A DNA stretch of 5,303 nt from a bacterium (GTDB lineage Bacteria; Patescibacteriota; Minisyncoccia; Phycocordibacterales; GCA-002787175), in assembly GCA_030689285.1 (NCBI GenBank), contig JAUYJM010000006.1, forward strand, positions 1 to 5,303. Reading direction: 5' to 3'. Numbering within the stretch: the first letter of the stretch is position 1; the number at the start of each line of letters is the position of its first letter. The translations under genes and the position numbers were made by a program. Below the pieces are notes generated by a model. That model was not told where the DNA came from, did no database searches, and was given only the letters and a program-made list of their open reading frames with translations. Of this stretch, positions 4,752-5,303 are shown one piece after another.

Positions 4752-4775
4752 AAAAACCCGGCGTTTTTCCGCCGA
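4752..4775 (-). terminator. Intrinsic terminator downstream of the SWIB gene
   Basis: Reading leftward, CGGCG-GAAAAA-CGCCG forms a 5-bp GC stem (4759-4763/4770-4774) followed by GG and TTTTTG, a normal rho-independent layout. It lies about 85 nt past the SWIB stop and before the promoter of the next gene. The plus-strand reading has a weaker T-rich tail, so it may be partly bidirectional. Confidence 0.7.
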
Positions 4776-4858
4776 GCATTTTGTTCTATTAAAGAGTATT
4801 CGCATCCTGCGGTAAATACCGTTTTCATTATTCAACTAACCTTAAAACTCTTTGAAAA

Positions 4859-5113
4859 CTAGGACAGATGCTTTGACACAAGCTTTGTCATTTCAAACAT
4901 ATTAACCGTTGCTTTGCCGTCAAACACCTTCTTGAGATTTTCATCGGCATTAATATTGCGCTTGTTGGTTGGGTCTTGGAGATTATTCTTTTTGATGTAT
5001 ACCCAAAGTTTTTTAACGACCTCCGACCTGGGCATAGGCCCCTCGCCAACTACGGTGGCCAACTCCTGACTGATGTTCATCGGCCTCATGAACGCTGAAT
5101 TAGTTTGTACCAT
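4859..5113 (-). CDS. SWIB/MDM2-domain protein
   Basis: The product is 84 aa, almost entirely one SWIB domain. It begins with FMRPMNISQELATVVG (8-23). Then come PMPRSEVVKKLWVYIKKNNL (26-45), QDPTNKRNINADENLKKVF (46-64) and a closing MFEMTKLVSKHL (72-83). These are the conserved segments of the family found in eukaryotic SWI/SNF subunits and MDM2, and in a few bacteria such as Chlamydia and, to my knowledge, Patescibacteria. In bacteria the role is unsettled; a DNA- or chromatin-associated function has been suggested. The gene is monocistronic by layout: its own promoter upstream (TGGACA, 18 nt, TATAAT, then 6 nt to the ATG) and a terminator downstream. Confidence 0.95.
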   Translation of the reverse strand: MVQTNSAFMRPMNISQELATVVGEGPMPRSEVVKKLWVYIKKNNLQDPTNKRNINADENLKKVFDGKATVNMFEMTKLVSKHLS

Positions 5114-5119
5114 ATGTTT

Positions 5120-5149
5120 ATTATATCATATTAGCTTAAATCTTGTCCA
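5120..5149 (-). promoter_or_regulatory. Promoter of the SWIB gene
   Basis: Reading leftward: TGGACA (5144-5149, five of six consensus positions), an 18-nt spacer and a perfect TATAAT (5120-5125). Only 6 nt separate it from the ATG at 5113, which predicts a leaderless transcript. Confidence 0.7.
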
Positions 5150-5165
5150 CTGGCTCCCCGAACTG

Positions 5166-5203
5166 GATGCGTTCAGATAATGATGGTTAGGACGCGTTCT
5201 GAA
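5166..5203. promoter_or_regulatory. Direct repeat and dyad in the divergent SWIB/5245 intergenic region
   Basis: gatgcgttc (5166-5174) recurs as gacgcgttc (5191-5199), 25 bp apart, and ttcaga/tctgaa (5172-5177/5198-5203) form an inverted pair around the interval. The location between two divergent promoters suits an operator, but this is inference. Confidence 0.3.
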
Positions 5204-5208
5204 ATTGA

Positions 5209-5237
5209 TTGCTTTATTACGCTGCATGTCGTATTAT
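5209..5237 (+). promoter_or_regulatory. Promoter of the gene starting at 5245
   Basis: TTGCTT (5209-5214), a 17-nt spacer and TATTAT (5232-5237), ending 7 nt before the ATG. As with several other genes here, the spacing predicts a leaderless or nearly leaderless transcript. Confidence 0.5.
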
Positions 5238-5244
5238 TTTAACA

Positions 5245-5303
5245 ATGAAAAAACCTTATTTAATAGCGGCGGTTTCAGTGATTGTTTTATTAATTTTAGT
5301 AGG
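5245..5303 (+). CDS. Start of a protein with N-terminal membrane or signal segment (truncated by window end)
   Basis: Nineteen full codons are visible. They begin MKKPYLIAAVSVIVLLILV, a lysine pair followed by a long hydrophobic run, the classic form of a signal peptide or membrane anchor. The frame is open to the window end and preceded by a plausible promoter. The product cannot be identified from this fragment. It is divergent from the SWIB gene. Confidence 0.6.
   Translation, partial: MKKPYLIAAVSVIVLLILV

Noticed and set aside
5150..5205. tRNA-like fragment: ggttaggacgc resembles a D-arm, and the minus strand ending ggggagcca resembles a tRNA 3' end
   Set aside because: No matching 5' acceptor strand, anticodon arm or T-arm (GGTTCGA-type) is found at the right distances on either strand.

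Overview
The window looks like chromosomal DNA from a small-genome bacterium, most likely Candidate Phyla Radiation / Patescibacteria (Parcubacteria-like). This is inferred from a stand-alone SWIB/MDM2-domain protein, a single-domain response regulator, a HAD-IB phosphatase next to a short-type 6-phosphogluconate dehydrogenase (6PGDH), several short membrane or orphan proteins, near-absence of Shine-Dalgarno sequences, and palindromic repeats both between and inside genes. GC content is moderate by eye. No phage, transposase, CRISPR, rRNA or tRNA gene was recognised.

Left block (1-2131, all minus strand, reading leftward): a two-TM coiled-coil membrane protein (2131-1547), a 37-aa membrane microprotein 4 nt behind it (1542-1429), a HAD-IB phosphatase (1400-717), and the N-terminal part of 6PGDH (683 to the window edge). 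They are tightly packed and probably at least partly co-transcribed. The 6PGDH frame is interrupted, yet stays open, by about 100 bp of palindromic repeat just before the catalytic lysine motif. This recalls the in-frame palindromic elements of Rickettsia.

Middle (2132-3303): a divergent promoter region with short palindromes, then a plus-strand 299-aa protein of unknown function with one C-terminal TPR. It is followed by a convergent intergenic region holding two strong hairpins whose arms can also pair with each other.

Right block (3304-5113, minus strand): SWIB protein (5113-4859), terminator, an N-terminally anchored DUF4367-like protein (4662-4084), a REC-only response regulator (4006-3599), a 158-bp foldback element (3442-3599), and a 38-aa membrane microprotein (3420-3304). 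Three copies of one promoter-like cassette (GTGrAA, 17-nt spacer containing TTAAyTGGAGATG, TATAAt-like box) occur. Two are the arms of the foldback and one sits directly before the DUF4367-like gene. At 5245 a plus-strand gene with an N-terminal membrane segment begins and runs off the window.

A recurring pattern is a TATAAT-like box 6-7 nt before the ATG with no ribosome binding site, suggesting leaderless transcripts. The genes do not form one obvious pathway. The most noteworthy content is the repeat biology: an in-frame palindromic insertion in an enzyme, and a dispersed foldback that carries promoters.
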